NCBI GenBank assembly: GCA_030704615.1
Contig: CM060731.1
Coordinates: 30,380,001 to 30,444,000 of the forward strand
DNA length: 64,000 nt
Direction of reading: 5' to 3'
Origin: Takakia lepidozioides
Lineage: Eukaryota > Streptophyta > Takakiopsida > Takakiales > Takakiaceae
Below, in pieces: positions 21,706 through 35,010 of this stretch (positions within the stretch are counted from its first letter, which is position 1; each line of letters opens with the position of its first letter). The notes beneath the pieces were generated by a model. The model did no database searches. It was not told where the DNA came from and saw nothing but the letters and a program-made list of their open reading frames with translations. The position numbers and the translations under genes were made by a program.

Positions 21706-24700
21706 TCACCCTGCCACTGATTTCTTAGTAGACATGGTGAACAGAGCTCGCTTTCCTCTCTCCAATGTGCTCAAAGTGACACGAGAGGGTAATCTGGCCA
21801 GTGTTGTACACAAAGAGCTGCGACTCAATCCACTGAACTTTCGGCGGGTGACCAGCTTGGGCCCGAGAGTTGCAGTCTTACTTGTCACTGTTCCTTTTGA
21901 GATTCTGGTGCTCTTTAATAAACTCCTTGTCACAGCAAGTGTTTGATCAAGGTTGCGAGATCTGATCCTGTTGCGGAGTACAGGTCTGTCTGGCTTGCTA
22001 ATGGCCTCAGTCTCTCCTGTGCTGCTCCCGGTGGACTTGGCTTGCCGGAATTTCGTGTTGCCAATAGCACTCAGCAATGGTGCCACCACCTGACTCTCTA
22101 AAGAAATCCTCTGCCCAGTCCCCTTTACCGGCTGTACATCCTGGGTAGCAGTTTTCTTCTTCTTGGATGGGTCACAAAGCTTGTTGTCCAAAGGAGCTTT
22201 CCTGGTAGTGCTTTTTCTGTGGGGATCTCCACCTTTGCCTGCTAGCAGCCATCTGAGCAGACCACAAAAATACTTCGTTCAGAATTACTTGACGTGGATT
22301 TCCCTGTCATTGGAATCAGCATGTAGATCGTAAGTTAAAGTTTGGGGATGCATCAGGGCTCAGACAACACTCTCTGCTTGAGTAACTAACACCTTAGCAA
22401 CCCTTACCCAGGGTCGTTTTGAAGTTGATCAATTTTGGGGTTATCCTCAGTGGAAAGCCCTGAGCCATTGTTGGAGGTGCGTACTAAGAAAAAACTGATC
22501 CTGATTAGTGGTCTGGATACTACTGGTCTTATTACTGCTTTTCATCAAGAATTTAATGTGAACCATTGAACCCCGAAGAGCATCATCTCCTATGTAATAC
22601 TTTCAAGGAGACACATAAGCAGGAGCATAGGGCTTACAGATCCCATAGCCGTTTCCCTTTGGTGGAATGCTTCTCGATTTCCTCAACACACTTTGGTCCC
22701 ACAGCCAAACATCAGAAATCCAACCAGTCAATGCTCTCTCAAACTAGATACCACCTTAGTAAGAAAGTGACAACTTGCCTAGTGAACTATCCCGGCAGCC
22801 TGTGAACTGGAGCTCAGTATGATGAGAATGGGTTTGGTAGTTTGAGAAGGTAGAAGCACATAAATGCACTCTTACGGAAGGTGCACAAACACTCAAGAGT
22901 ATCTGCAACTGCTACTCAGTCAGCAGTAGGATGCCATCGCCTCAGATGGAGGCCAATGCAAATACCGTGCTTCTGTAGATGGCAATGTTGCCTAGGGTAA
23001 AACAATAATGGGGTCAGGCGGATGATTGTGTGGGGATGTCACACAGAGGGACAGGTAAAGAATAAATCTTTGTTACCTGTGGCCATGACTGGAACCGCAG
23101 ATTAAGCGAGAGATGGCGCCAGCACACAAAATTTGGGGACAAAATGTTGTGCTCCACCTGCCAAATGCCTTATCCAGCCTGATTAGCCTGCGGTCTCCAA
23201 GTCCTTATCCATCAATCAACTTCTTTAAGCCTTGACTGCTCACATGAGAACTGATTCTCCTGCAAATATGATCTTAAGTTGCAAATCCAAGAAATATCTG
23301 TGTTCAACTGGTTGACACTGTTTGAGTTCAAAGCATTCACTTTTGGCAGCAATGTAAATGGAGATACACCCACCGGAAGGCCCACCCGAATCTTGAGCAC
23401 AGTGTGTTTACAATCCTCATAAGCCCTCTTGTAATTCCCAATAATACTTGACATACTGCCACAGTCATGCAAAAATCCTTATTTGGCAAGAGTCTCCAGT
23501 GAATCTAGACAGTTAGCAGCACACAACACTAGGAACAAACAAAGCTTTTGAATAAACTTCATTTGATGATTCCATCTACTCGTTAAGGTTGTTTCACTGG
23601 TACCTTTTGACATGAAAGCCAGAACATTATGGTTGCTATGACCCAGTACTGAGTCAACGATCTGGGTGGCCCGAAGTTCCTGCTACCCATCAAAAGGACA
23701 AGACCTGTTTCTTTGGACTTCAATATCAGAGCTGGGACTACCAATGAGTCAGTCTGAAAGATTCAACTAGAAGAGCTACATCTGACCTAGAGAGAGGGTT
23801 AGAAAAGACGGCTGAACCCTGATGACCACACACATAAGGTAAGTTACCTATCAAAGATTAGGTCCTTGTGCATGAGATCAGGGCAGCGGCTAATGCCAAA
23901 AGCACCATACTTGCCATTAAGCTGCACCAGCAGTACAATATGCTGATACACCTGGTCAACACCCATTTCCTTCCCTGTGTCAGTGAGACACATCATCTGA
24001 CTGGTGTCCTATATCCCTCTTTCCCATCTATGCCTACAGATATTAGCACCCGAAAACCCTAAGAGTATGATGTCAAATTGACAAAGACAATGATGAATTC
24101 ATTGTTGCACATGAAGTTAGGGGATACTGACTGGCTGGCCCAAGGTCGATCTGCTCCCTTCAGATAGGTTTGAAGTTTGGATATTCAGATTGTGTACTAC
24201 ACGAACATGAACAATACCCCTCCCATAGAAATGATGCCTTCTTGACTAAGTCATTACCTGACCACCCAACTCAGTCTTGAATCCCAACGGAATGCGCTCC
24301 ACCTCAGGGAGACCTGACTGCATGAGCAGACGACAATGATTTGAGTAATACAATTAATTGGGGTACATGCAAAACTGGCATGCCACAGGTGGTCCTCAAC
24401 AAGTCTTGAAAGAGGCACACCTAGTGGCACGTCAGTTGTAGAGCAATGACTGTCTGCATGATGGTTGAGACTCGAGCTACGCACGGCCTTCCTTCCCCAA
24501 CATTTGGAAGAGTCCCTCATGCTCTAGAGAAACTGCGACTAGTCCCGTTCTGTTGAATTCAAAACAGACCCGGGGCATGTGGCCAACGGTCCCACATGCA
24601 TAGTTTGCCGTAATTTGAAGGCAAGTTGCTGGTTTGCCCTGCAGAATGAACAGGATCATGCTCGGACTGGATCAAGCATGAGCTTTGATTTGAGCTCATT

Positions 24701-27700
24701 ATCGCTGCAGAAAGACCTTGGAACCTCTGGGAAGAGGTCTAATCAAGGGCACATGGAGGACACTGTGCTCTTATCTCAAGCTAACTTGGAGACAAGCAGG
24801 ATTATTCTTTGTACTTAGTAAATGGATAAGGAGGTTGGAGAGAGGGACTTCTGAAATAGTTTCCTACAAAGAGAGACGCAACACAGAGAGTGACAAGCAG
24901 AAAGCTGTGCGTCTTACAGTTAGGTAGAGAGCAAGGAAGACGGCTTCCACACACTTGATTGGCTGTGGTGCATAGATTATCTGAAAGACAATAAAAACAA
25001 ATTGAAGGTAAGATAAATAGTCTCTGCAGTATACAAACTGTATAATTCAGAAGTCAACAGTAGTAGCCCATGACAAGCAAATCCAACACCATCATGAGAA
25101 GAAATCCAATGAAAGCATGCAAGTGAAGAGATTTATCTTCCCCAGGGAACGGGGGGGGGAAGAGAGAGAGAAAGAGGGATGAATTCTGTCGGGTTGAAGA
25201 CTGGTAGTCTGTTCCACTGTGTCTACTGAAGGCATTCGCCGAGCTACATACTCTGTCAAAGCTAGTTGGTTTTTTGTGTGCAATCTCTCATCTGGTCAGG
25301 ATGTTGTCCCTTTTCCTCCAGACACAGAGAGACAGCGCAAGAAATGAAAGGCAAAAAGATCTATGAGTATTCACATCTCAAGGGATTTTCATGCTGCTAC
25401 ATGAATGCTATTTGAAGTTGATGTTAGCAACGTATACCATCCTCGCTGTGTCCATGATGCGAGAAAGAGGTCGTAACTTGTGAGCATTGAAATTTGTTTG
25501 CGAGTTATGTCTATACTCGAATGCACCAATGAACTGCTCTCCATGCACCGACAAAAAATCCATCACAACATCAGTTATATTGGGTAGTGTACAGTTAATA
25601 ACGAAGAACTTGGAGAACCCAACAACCTGCACTGAGAACTGCCCAGTACTATACAATAGTTATCCGTGTGGACTTCCAGCAGATAGGCAGGTGGTTAGGG
25701 TACTGTGTGACACTGGAGGTGATCCTGCATACAAATATGCAAGGACATGTTGCCCACCCACAGTTCCTTGCCAAAATGGGTACTCAGGGGCTTCCAAGTC
25801 AGTGGGGAACCATCAGGCAACAGATGTCACATTGAAAGTGGGGTGTTGGAAAGTGTCTCCCTAAGCCTCACTGGCTCAGGTAGCCTCTTTCTTCTTTTAC
25901 TGAGTACATTGTCAGTCAAAAGATAAGAAAAGCATTCCCTACTCATGAAAGAAGGATAATATGTACACCTTGGTGTGAAAAAGCCACTGAGGAACCTAAT
26001 AGGAGTGTTTTGCACTCCCAGTGGCTTAGAGAGTGGCTTCCAAGTAACAACCCCCTGAAATCAATAGGCAGTGCTAGAGATTTCAGAGAACAGAAACACA
26101 GGGCATTATCAAACGTATCGTTCACACCGTCACAAGAAGAGCTGACCTGACCAGGGATTCTCCCTGGTGGATGTCATGAGAAGATTAATGCCCTTCATAA
26201 CAATGGCTTGCCAGGCTAGCTGTCGTGGCATGGCTGACCAAGGCCTTCGTGGCAGACTTCTACATTACCTTAGCACATCAATAAGGTTTCTAAATGCTGA
26301 TCTGCAGCCCCCCCTGTGTCTGCAATTGGAGAATAGGACTTTGGAAAAAAGGTGGAGCGTGGGGAGAAGTCAATTAATGTTTGCAGTTCCAAATCTTCAA
26401 AAGCAAAAGAACCCAACCTGCTTCACCACCCTCAGGCGCGGTCGCACTAGCAGCTTGGTAAAATTGTCTGGCAACTTGGGTTTTGTGCTTTTGGGGGCCA
26501 AAGCTGGTTTAACCTTCGCAGTTGCTTCTAGCAGTTCGTCAATAGGAGGCAGTCGCTCACCCTCCATAGTCACTGCCAACAGCTGCAATGGCGCCCCAGA
26601 AATGCTGGTCTGCAAAGAAGATAACAGTCATAATTCTTCCAAAAAATAACTATCGATTATCCAGGATCCTTTGAAATCCCCTTCTTGCAAATAACAAACT
26701 AGTTAGTCAGGTTACTGGAGAGTTCAATGCTGCTGTAGAGTTCTACCCTCCAAATGCTGTGACTCGGTTTTAGCAAGAATAGAAGGAGCTACAGAGAAGC
26801 AAACTAGCAAAAGGGGCTGGCCTACTTTGGGGAGTCCACATTTTTGCCTGACCTTGACCGACTCCATAGTCAGGTCACACATTTCTAGCACGCACAAGGT
26901 CCAAACGCATGAAATCATTTTTGCGTGCCTAGATCTGTGTGCTTTAAAGGTAGGACCGGGAAAAAGTGGACATGAGCCAGTAACAACAGGGGACCAAATA
27001 CCTAAGCCCCCTTCATACAAGGTAAGCACTGTTCCCTTTAGGCAGATGATGGTTGCAGTATATGCTCAGCATTGGTGTGATAGGGAGGCTTTGAGACCTA
27101 TGAGTGAAGGATACATGAAGGATCCATCACAGCTACCAGGGTTTGGAAAATAGTCCCTTGTGATTACTGGTCTCCTCACCAACCTCAACCCTATATCTCT
27201 TACTAGACCTGCGCACAGACCACCTCTGTGGCCATAAAATACAGATACCACAGAGAGAACAACAGAAGCAATTGTCCAACCGAGCTCCCAAAGCCTTGAC
27301 TGTGACCAATCATGAGAAAGCCCTGGTGATATTGCCTAATGAACACGTATGCCTAAAACCATAGGTACATACATGTGTATGCACACAGCCATCATCTTCT
27401 TGCATGACATGAGAACATTTAGTAGCAGCAAAGATTACCTGGCACCAGTACTTTAGACACCTGACAGTAGAGAATAATAGCTTCCCCTGTTCTTGCAATA
27501 ACTTTCGGATTTCAAGCTCCCAGAGGCACCCCTACTGTTTTGTAGGGATCCACAGAGACAAATGAGAACCGAACAGCACATCTTCTAAGAGTAACAAAAA
27601 ACATAGGACATTCACAGGGCTTTCCACTGATAAGGCTTAGTGAGGAAACCCTATGCACATGCCTAGGAGCTCTTTTTAGTCCTGTTAGTGCCCACCTTGA

Positions 27701-27956
27701 AGCCCTCCTCCTTTGGTTCAAGAATTGTTCATAGTTAGTCTGCAAAGGCACTTGCTTGGACATTGAGCTGAAAATTTTTCATCTTCACAAATTAGACAAT
27801 GCTTACTACTACAGTATTGGATGTGGCCAGACAGCAGCCAGTCTTATGGTGGAAATCTTCAAGAGCATGGGAACCTTCACGAGTGCCCAGATCTCCAAAA
27901 GAGTCAGCCAGAGAAGAAGGGGTTGGCTTGAGAACAGAATCCATCATAGCTCCCAT
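21706..27956 (-). CDS. Unidentified multi-exon gene
   Basis: I do not recognise the product. Several minus-strand blocks behave like exons with clean splice sites. 27807-27956 is a possible first coding exon (MGAMMDSVLKPTPSSLADSF, exactly 50 codons, donor GTAAGC). 26418-26609 is 64 codons (GERLPPIDELLEATAKVKPA). 25438-25626 is 63 codons (FFVINCTLPNITDVVMDFLS). About 23395-23455 reads IIGNYKRAYEDCKHTVLKIR. The last exon, about 21706-22254, is basic and Ser/Thr/Lys-rich (DPSKKKKTATQD ... LERGKRALFTMSTKKSVAG). Exons of whole-codon length and a basic, probably disordered tail suggest a real nuclear-type protein. Intermediate exons are missing from this model, and the start is a guess. Confidence 0.4.
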
Positions 27957-29580
27957 GGCTCTTATACTTGCTCTCCGGCACCATGTCAAAAAACACACCA
28001 CGATTTTGAAATAATTTTGAGTGTAAATTCTTGGCTTGTGGCACAAGCCTCTTTTCCCGCAAATAACATTTGGAGAAACGATCCTGCATAACAAACATAG
28101 AACTGTGTGTCTGAGAGAGAAAAACAAAAAAACTATAAAACTATCACAGTTACATGGTAGCCTGAAAATTCGCCCTATTCACAAACTTCCAGTGTGTGGA
28201 TGTGAAATTAGTGGGCGCCAGGCAACTGTAGAAAAAACGTGCCTCACAAATCACATTAAACTTGATAACTATGAGACCGCACATGAGATGGTTCAATAAG
28301 ATCATAACATTCTCAATTTGCCTTCAGATTAATCAGCTCCAGGCCCATCACTAAAGGTTTCTGGATAGACTTCCTTAGCTCAGAAAGGGTGGGATTTAAA
28401 ACATGGTGACTTCTGGAGCGGAATTCACCTTGGGGTTAACCCAGGCAGAGAGGTATAGAGGCACTGATAAAAATGTCCCATCTGTTGGGTTGGATGTGTT
28501 CATAGCTGCCCAGAATGTTGTTTACTATGAATGGCCTCATAGGGTAAACTGTCATAACCCATATCCCCCCCTTCCCAACCATCAATCCGGCAGGTAGCCA
28601 GAGTCGGACTACATCCCAGCAGTACAAAATCTGCGACTCACTCACACGCGCCACTCGAAAGGAAAACCCACAATCCAAATCCCCTAAACATCACAAAGGA
28701 GATCGAACCAAAGCTGAAAAGAGAACGGGGGAGACGGACAGACACGGAGCTCAAGGGGTGGCAGAGGTTGCAATCCAGGCAAAAGTGAAATACCTCACGG
28801 TGCCACAATTCTATCACCAACGCAGCCTCAGAGCTCCAGCATTTCCCCGGCCCTCCCGCACCCGGTCTCCAGGTGGCAAGAGGGGAGCGGCCATAGCCGC
28901 GCAAGGCGCGCAGCGGCCCAGAGAGACGGAGCCGTGAAACAACACACTGCCCCTCCTCCCTCGCCGCCGTTTCACGTCCTTGCACAGACTTGCCAGTACA
29001 ATTGATAACCTCCTTGGAGGTAATACCCGTACACACTGAGTCTCTGGCACTCCGCTCTCTGTTGGCAGTTAAGTAGGTGAGGATAGTCGTCGAGAGACGG
29101 GCAGGCCAGCGGGCTGCCCAACCGGTCCGAAGTCCTCGGGCAGCACCCGGCACTCTTCCCAAACATATTTTCAATATGGGCAGAGGGCAGAAGGCAATGC
29201 AAACTGCTCGCCGCTAATTTCACGTGAAGTACATGCCAGTTGTAACGAGTACGGGGTCCGTCCGTTGTTGCCTCCTCACTTTGGAGGAGACCACAGAACA
29301 ACGTCATTCAATTCGAGTAGAAGAATGGTGTCGATGAAACTGAAAAGGTGGCGATGGTAGAGTATATTGTGCATGGGCCTTTGGATGTGTGGTTCAATTC
29401 CCTGTGGAGCTGCCTTCCGGCTCTGCCCTTGTGTGCTTCATGGCGGAGAGGGGGTTTGTTTTCCCCCTCAAGGCCCAGCGCTTGCGTTTCCTTTGTAGAA
29501 AGGTAGCATGATAAGGAGAACATGTGCTCAGACTTCGGACTTTACTCGGAACACTCGGAACTCATGTAGTTCCTCGTCGT
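27957..29580. other. Probable 5' region of the minus-strand gene and intergenic sequence
   Basis: 28640-29170 is clearly more GC-rich than its surroundings and holds overlapping short frames without a known domain, as in a 5' untranslated exon or promoter island. The nearest plus-strand coding-like sequence starts at about 29590, so this may be a divergent promoter region. No core promoter element is convincing. Confidence 0.35.
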
Positions 29581-29589
29581 GTAGAGCCC

Positions 29590-30900
29590 AATGGAGCCCA
29601 AAACGACTTGCATGAATATTGTTGAAAGCTCACTAGCACCCCTCAGTAAAGGACCTTGTCAAAATGTTGATGCTGTCGGATTTTCGAGCACAAACCTCTA
29701 CCTTGGAGCACGGAGGCAGAGCTGGCATGAGTTTTTTAAACATCCTTCACGATGGTGGGAGAACCGCAATCGCAAGGTGTGGCTCTTTCTTAATGTACGA
29801 TGTGAAGAAGTTTGTCTATCCTGCAAATGTGGGCTCTTGGCTCCTGTTAGTACCATGATTTGGTATTAGTCCTGATGTTTACAAGGTTCTTGGGGGAGTC
29901 AGTTTGGTCTTAGCAGGTCGTATTAATCTCTGTCTGTTCATCTGCACTGTGGTGGTTCTCACAGACGAATCCGAGATTACCTGACTACAGACACAATTAG
30001 CACACACCTTTTGGGTTGATGGTCGGTCAAATCCTCCATGGGTCATGACACAAGGTCAAGGACAACGTGGTGAGGGCATCTTCTTCTTCGACTTATTTCA
30101 GCCTGTTTTGCGCTCTCATCAGACTCGGCCTTGAATTTGCATATTGAATATGATGTCTGCATCCAAGTTGTAGCCTTTCATTTGCCATATGTTGCAGTGG
30201 ATCTGTGGTGGTTTGGAATGACTTTGACAAGTTAGTACCGATGTGGGAAAGTATCCGAAAACAGATAACAGAGACGATGAGAAGCTTTGGAATGAACACT
30301 TCTCCGACCCCAGTCAATGGTGGGACAATGGAGACAAAAAGGTGAATGCCTGTTGGAAGCAGACGCAAGTCAGCATCAAAACTAGTGTGATAAGTATGGT
30401 TGGGGTGTTTGCTGGAAGAGTTCTAGGCTGTCATTGTCTGTTGCTAGCAGCAAGGCAAAGATATCTGCATGATTTGTGCATCTGAGGCATGGATAGCTGA
30501 AGGAGCAGGGATGGAGTGTGGGTCCACATTCATCCAAGAGGGCCAGATTTCAAGCTCCAGATTACCTATGACTCCCTATGGATGGATAGCTACGAGAAAC
30601 CTGCATGGGTAGATGGTCAACTGGAAGTTGCAGCAGCATCGGCACAATTGATAAAATCAGGCACTGCTCATAAACGCACCTTCTTCAACACATTTCATCC
30701 TATTTTTCCCTCTTATCAGAATCGGCCCTAAATTGTCATTGTCAGTTGCTAGCAGCAAGGCGAGGACTTATGCATGATTTGTGCAGAGGCATGGATAGCT
30801 GAAGGAGCAGGGGTAGAGTATGGGTATAGATTCATCCAAAAGGGCCAGATTTCAAGCACCATATTACCTATGATTCCATGTGGATCACCCCAGCCCAAAC
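29590..30900 (+). pseudogene. OSB-like (organellar ssDNA-binding) PDF-motif gene fragments
   Basis: Four pieces of the plant OSB PDF motif lie in a row: SWHEFFKHPSRWWENRNRK (about 29720-29778), LWNEHFSDPSQWWDNGDKK (about 30283-30342), PDFKLQITYDSLWMDS then KPAWVDGQLE (about 30548-30630), and PDFKHHITYDSMW (about 30848-30886). In OSB proteins the W..F..P..WWDNR part and the PDFK...LW...P.WV..QL part are two halves of one motif that binds single-stranded DNA in mitochondria or plastids. Here two first halves and two second halves are in three frames with GT-like breaks between them. They could be exons of a duplicated gene, but no continuous model with an OB fold is visible, so I call it broken. 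Confidence 0.55.
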
Positions 30901-30999
30901 CTGGACTGACTCTTGCCTCCATCTACGGAAAGGTTTTGGCTTACAGAGATGGTGAAAGACTATGGGGAAGAGAAACTAAAGCAATTCCTAACCCCAGAA

Positions 31000-33464
31000 T
31001 GCTCTCATCCTACCACTCTCCCTCCTGTCTCTATCCACTCGCTTGTATGGCCGTGGCAAGTATCCTTCAAAGATCCCTCAACAAAGATCCCTCAATCAAT
31101 CCTTCAAGAGCTCTTCAACATTGTCCACCAAAGCTCCTCGAAGGGTCCTCCAATACTCCTCCAAGGACCCCAAAGATCCTCCAAACACTCCTACAAGGGC
31201 CCTCAAATATCTTCCAAACAATCCTCCAAAGGCCCTTAAATTTCACTAAGTCCTTTCAATGTTGATACCTTAATAGAGGTATAGTCTGAGGTTGCTAGGG
31301 TCCCTTATGTTGATGATACCTTTACAGAGGTATAGTCTGAAAATGAGGGTTCTCTTTGGTATACTAACAGAGGTATAGTCTGAGCTGATTAGGGTCCACA
31401 TATGGTGATACCTCAACAGAGGTATAGTAAAATGGACAAGCTCATGTTTGGTATACTAACAGAGGTATAGTCTGAGCTGATTAGGTTCACATATGGTGAT
31501 ACCTCAATAGAGGTATAGTAAAATGGACAAGCTCATGTTTGGTAAACTAATAGAGGTATAGTCTGAGCATATATTACTAGGGTTTGTAATGAAGAGCTAG
31601 AATGCAAATCCTTGACTTCTATGCTTCTACTCAAGCAAAAATATGTTCTCATAAGAGACATATTCTTGCTCTCTTCCACCCCAATGTACAACCAAGAGTG
31701 GTCCAACTCAACTTGCAAGTCATTGTCCACCAAATCAATCCCCCTTCTAGTCCTTGGGATTTGATTGCTAACTACCATATCTCCATTGCCGAACAATCAT
31801 GCATTTGTCTCTTGACAATTGCTCCAAATCAACACAAATTATCTCAATGTGTAGGAGCAATGCTTGTCACTTACAATAATGCTCCCAAACAATCCGCCTT
31901 GGATTCCACTCTCCTGCCATATGCCTCATTTGGGGTCTTGCACCAATCCATTATCCATGTGCTCCCCTTGGTCATTTGAATGCATGTTCCATGACCTCAT
32001 GGCTTATGTGTTGCTCTCCTTCATCATAACATGAATCAACACCTCTCCACTTCACACACAAATGGATCTCAAGGCCTTCACCTCTTGCTAGTTCAAGAGC
32101 TCCCATTCTCAAACTTGAACTTACAAACTCAAGAGAGCATGCTCCACATATGCATCACTTGCTTGGTCAACTATCCACCACAAAGCTCGCACTACCAAGA
32201 GCATAAATAGCCAAGTATTGCCTCCCCCTCTTGTCACATTACATAGTTAGGGTGAAGCTATGCATACGTTGAATGATGATTTCCCTTCAAGGATTTCCCA
32301 CCATATGTTCTCCAAGCCCTTCCGATGGCGCCCTAAGTTTGGCTCCACACCACCATGATTGAAAGATTTCTTCACATGCTCCCTTTCAAAACCTCTTGAG
32401 CTTCTTAATGCTCTCCAAGTATTTGCCCTTGTTGTCTTCAAGCCCAAGCCTATGTAGCTCCTTGGCTTCTTTTCCACACCATCCACACTTTGAACTTGCT
32501 TAACCCTAGCTTGATAGTGAAATGAGCACTAACAAGCCTTTAGTTAGTCTCCACAAGCCATGGCGCACACCATTGACTCCATAATGCATACAAAGGATTC
32601 TAGAATCCTAGAATCCATGCTTCCACACACTCAAAACTTCCTCCTTGCAATCTTTGCAAAATCTTGTGACTCAAGAGCTTTCTTCTCAAGCTCTTCAACT
32701 CCTTGGTGCATGCAATACTCGAGCACCTTTCCTTGCAACCCCTTGCAAGCCTTGTGATACAAGAGCTAAATTCTCTTAGCTCTCAACCTCTTTAACATAC
32801 AAGTGCAAAACTAATCCTTATACTCCACACTCACAATCATAAGGTGATCTTCTTGTAGTGATAAGAGATGATGAATGAGAGAAGTGGAAGACAATGAAAG
32901 CTCTCTAAGCATGAACAAAATGTCACACGCTGGTATGATACTAGTCGTGCTTGCTCTAAGATCAACTATCGCGCACCTCACTTCGGTAAACTCCCCTTCA
33001 AGTCATAGTTACTCGCTTTGATGCGCGCGCCTGACTCCCAACCTGGCCGCCGGGCCAACTTGGAGCTTCGGCTGCTCACCGGGGCATAACGGTCCCCCCT
33101 TTGTTCTCCCAAAGAACCCTCCACCGATTTGGAACCAGCGGGAATTCCCTTTGGTAGTTGGCAGTCCGGAACAGCTCCCCACTCTTTGGGGAATCCACCC
33201 TACAGAGCCCTCAACACACTCCCTCTCAATACCTAGAGCTATGGAGGTGAGAGAAGCTCATGGAGGCTCAACTACAAGAAGATGAGCCTCCTCCATCCTC
33301 ACAAGGGGAAAACCTATCCCCATGTCCCAAGTGAGGCTCGACACCTCACTTGGCATGTGAGACCCAATGAAGTCCCAACACACAAAATATAAATATAAAT
33401 ATCTAAAATATCCTAGTTAACTAGAAGTAGGTAATTCTAGATAACCATGACTAAAACCATGACA
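31000..33464 (-). mobile_element. Truncated LTR-element relative (LTR part plus leader), inverted
   Basis: Read on the minus strand it starts at 33464 with the same TGTCATGGTTTTAGTCATGG and follows the LTR at 5751 for about 225 bp (to about 33240). It then differs (32930-33240), and resumes with leader-type sequence (CACTACAAGAAGATCACC near 32855) down to CCTCCAAAGGCCC repeats near 31050-31240. No gag or pol is present. It is either a deleted copy or a non-autonomous relative sharing the leader. Confidence 0.65.
31265..31575. repeat. About 90-bp tandem repeat
   Basis: Three to four units of CAGAGGTATAGTCTGAG...GTGATACC...CAGAGGTATAGTAAAATGG followed by ACAAGCTCATGTTTGG. The last two full units are almost identical, so the array is fairly young. 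It lies beyond the truncated end of the LTR-element relative. Confidence 0.75.
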
Positions 33465-34281
33465 CATACGTGCAGCCTCTATCAGCCGCACCTCCTTTGT
33501 GAATTGTATATCGACATGTCTGTTGGCGAGAAATCTGAAGAAATTGTGTCTCATCTTGTTTTGATGCTTTGAAACCAAGTGCAAATGCTTAATGCAGTGC
33601 TTTCAACCATGTACTGCAGTGGCGTTTCCAATGGCATGGCAAGTCTCCTGGCAAAGACTCGCCCCAAATCGCCTACATTCCATGGGATTGCGTTGCTGAT
33701 TTCATTACTGGGGAGTCCTCCTGTGCAGATGGCCCATGCACTTTTCACAAACATCAGCAAAGAGGCTGTCCGGAGGGATCTCTCTTAGCTCCTCGCACCA
33801 ACAGTGCTTTGACTATATCTTGAAGGTGCAGAAGAAGTCTTAAGACCGAAAAGGTTCTCCTAGCCACACCAATAATGCTCGTAATACATTAAAACAAACC
33901 TGTTCTAAGCATCGATTATCGAGAAGCTCATCCATAATCAGAGCAAACTAGCGAAAATTGAGCCTGGAAGTCGTGGCAGGGTGTTTGATATGTTTCCAAT
34001 TCATATCTCTCTCAAATTTTGGCGATGCCGTGGAGTGGAGCTCGGAGGTTTCTCCAACGTTGAGGGGGGAGAGGGTTCCAAATGCAGAGATCATGCTCAT
34101 CCTTTGACAAATGATGCCATGGCAGGCCCACGAAGCTATGAAGGCGGCATAGATTCATGGCGCTTGCCTGGGGGCCTTTTTGCAGTCTGCAACAGATAAG
34201 TATTTTCATTCTCTGGTGCTGAACATATAATGGCCACTTTCAATAAAAATACAAGAAGAGCTATTGATATAGTTACTATTT
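33465..34281. other. Coding-like stretch of unknown origin
   Basis: 33579-33785 is open on both strands (plus: VLSTMYCSGVSNGMASLLAK). I recognise neither reading. The rest shows only short frames. It may be a gene fragment. Confidence 0.25.
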
Positions 34282-35010
34282 ATGGCTGAACGAAATGTGG
34301 TGTCGTGGAACACGATGCTTGTAGGGTATGCACAGCAGGGGCGCGGGATGGAGGCTTTGGAGACATATGATCAAATGATGTGCGAAGGGGTGAAGCCCGA
34401 CCTCATCACGTTTGTGTGCGTTTGCAGTGCGTGTGCAAGCCTGGCAGCCCTGGAAAAGGGCAAAGATGTGCATGGCGACATCGTCAAAGCTGGAATTGTA
34501 CTAGATATGATCCTGAACATTGCCCTGGTGGACATGTATGCCAAATGTGGGTGCATCGAGGATGCAAAGGGAGTGTTCGACAATATGGCTGAACGAGATG
34601 TGGTGTCGTGGAGTACGATGATCGCATGATATGCACAACATGGTTGTCATAGGGAGGTCGTGCAACTATTTGAAGGAATGCAAAAGAACGGCTTGAAGCC
34701 GAATAGTATCACCTTTATATGTGTTCTCTCTGCATGCAGTCACGCTGGCCTACTAAATGAAGGAAGACGGTACTTTGATTCCCTGACTCAAGATCATGGT
34801 GTCACTCCGATAGTAAAGCACTTTGGCTGCATGGTGGACCTTCTTGGACCTGCGGGACAACTAGATGAGGTAGTGGACCTGATTAATAAAATGCCCATCA
34901 ATCCAGATGTTGTGGTGTGAAAGGCCTTGCTTGGTGCCTGCAGAATCCATGGCAATGTGGAGATGGCTAAACGTATAGCAATATCTATCCTCAAGGAGAG
35001 CTCGTATTTT
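34282..35010 (+). pseudogene. PLS-type PPR protein fragment
   Basis: Consecutive PPR motifs are clear: RNVVSWNTMLVGYAQQGRG, GVKPDLITFVCVCSACASLA, MYAKCGCIEDAKGVFDNM, RDVVSWSTMIA, GLKPNSITFICVLSACSHAG, then the start of the E motif (KALLGACRIHGNVEMAKRIA). PLS-type PPR proteins bind organellar RNA and often guide C-to-U editing. The copy begins mid-protein without targeting peptide, has TGA at 34627 (expected Gly) and TGA at 34918 (expected Trp in VVWKALLGAC), and loses similarity after ISIL with no E+ or DYW domain. It is a dead fragment. Confidence 0.8.

Noticed and set aside
28638-29174. 178-codon minus-strand frame in GC-rich sequence
   Set aside because: Three overlapping frames are open here, as expected from GC content; no domain is visible. 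Treated as a possible 5' untranslated region.
33551-33788. Coding exon
   Set aside because: Both strands are open over the same 200 bp and neither reading matches a family I know; kept only as an uncertain note.
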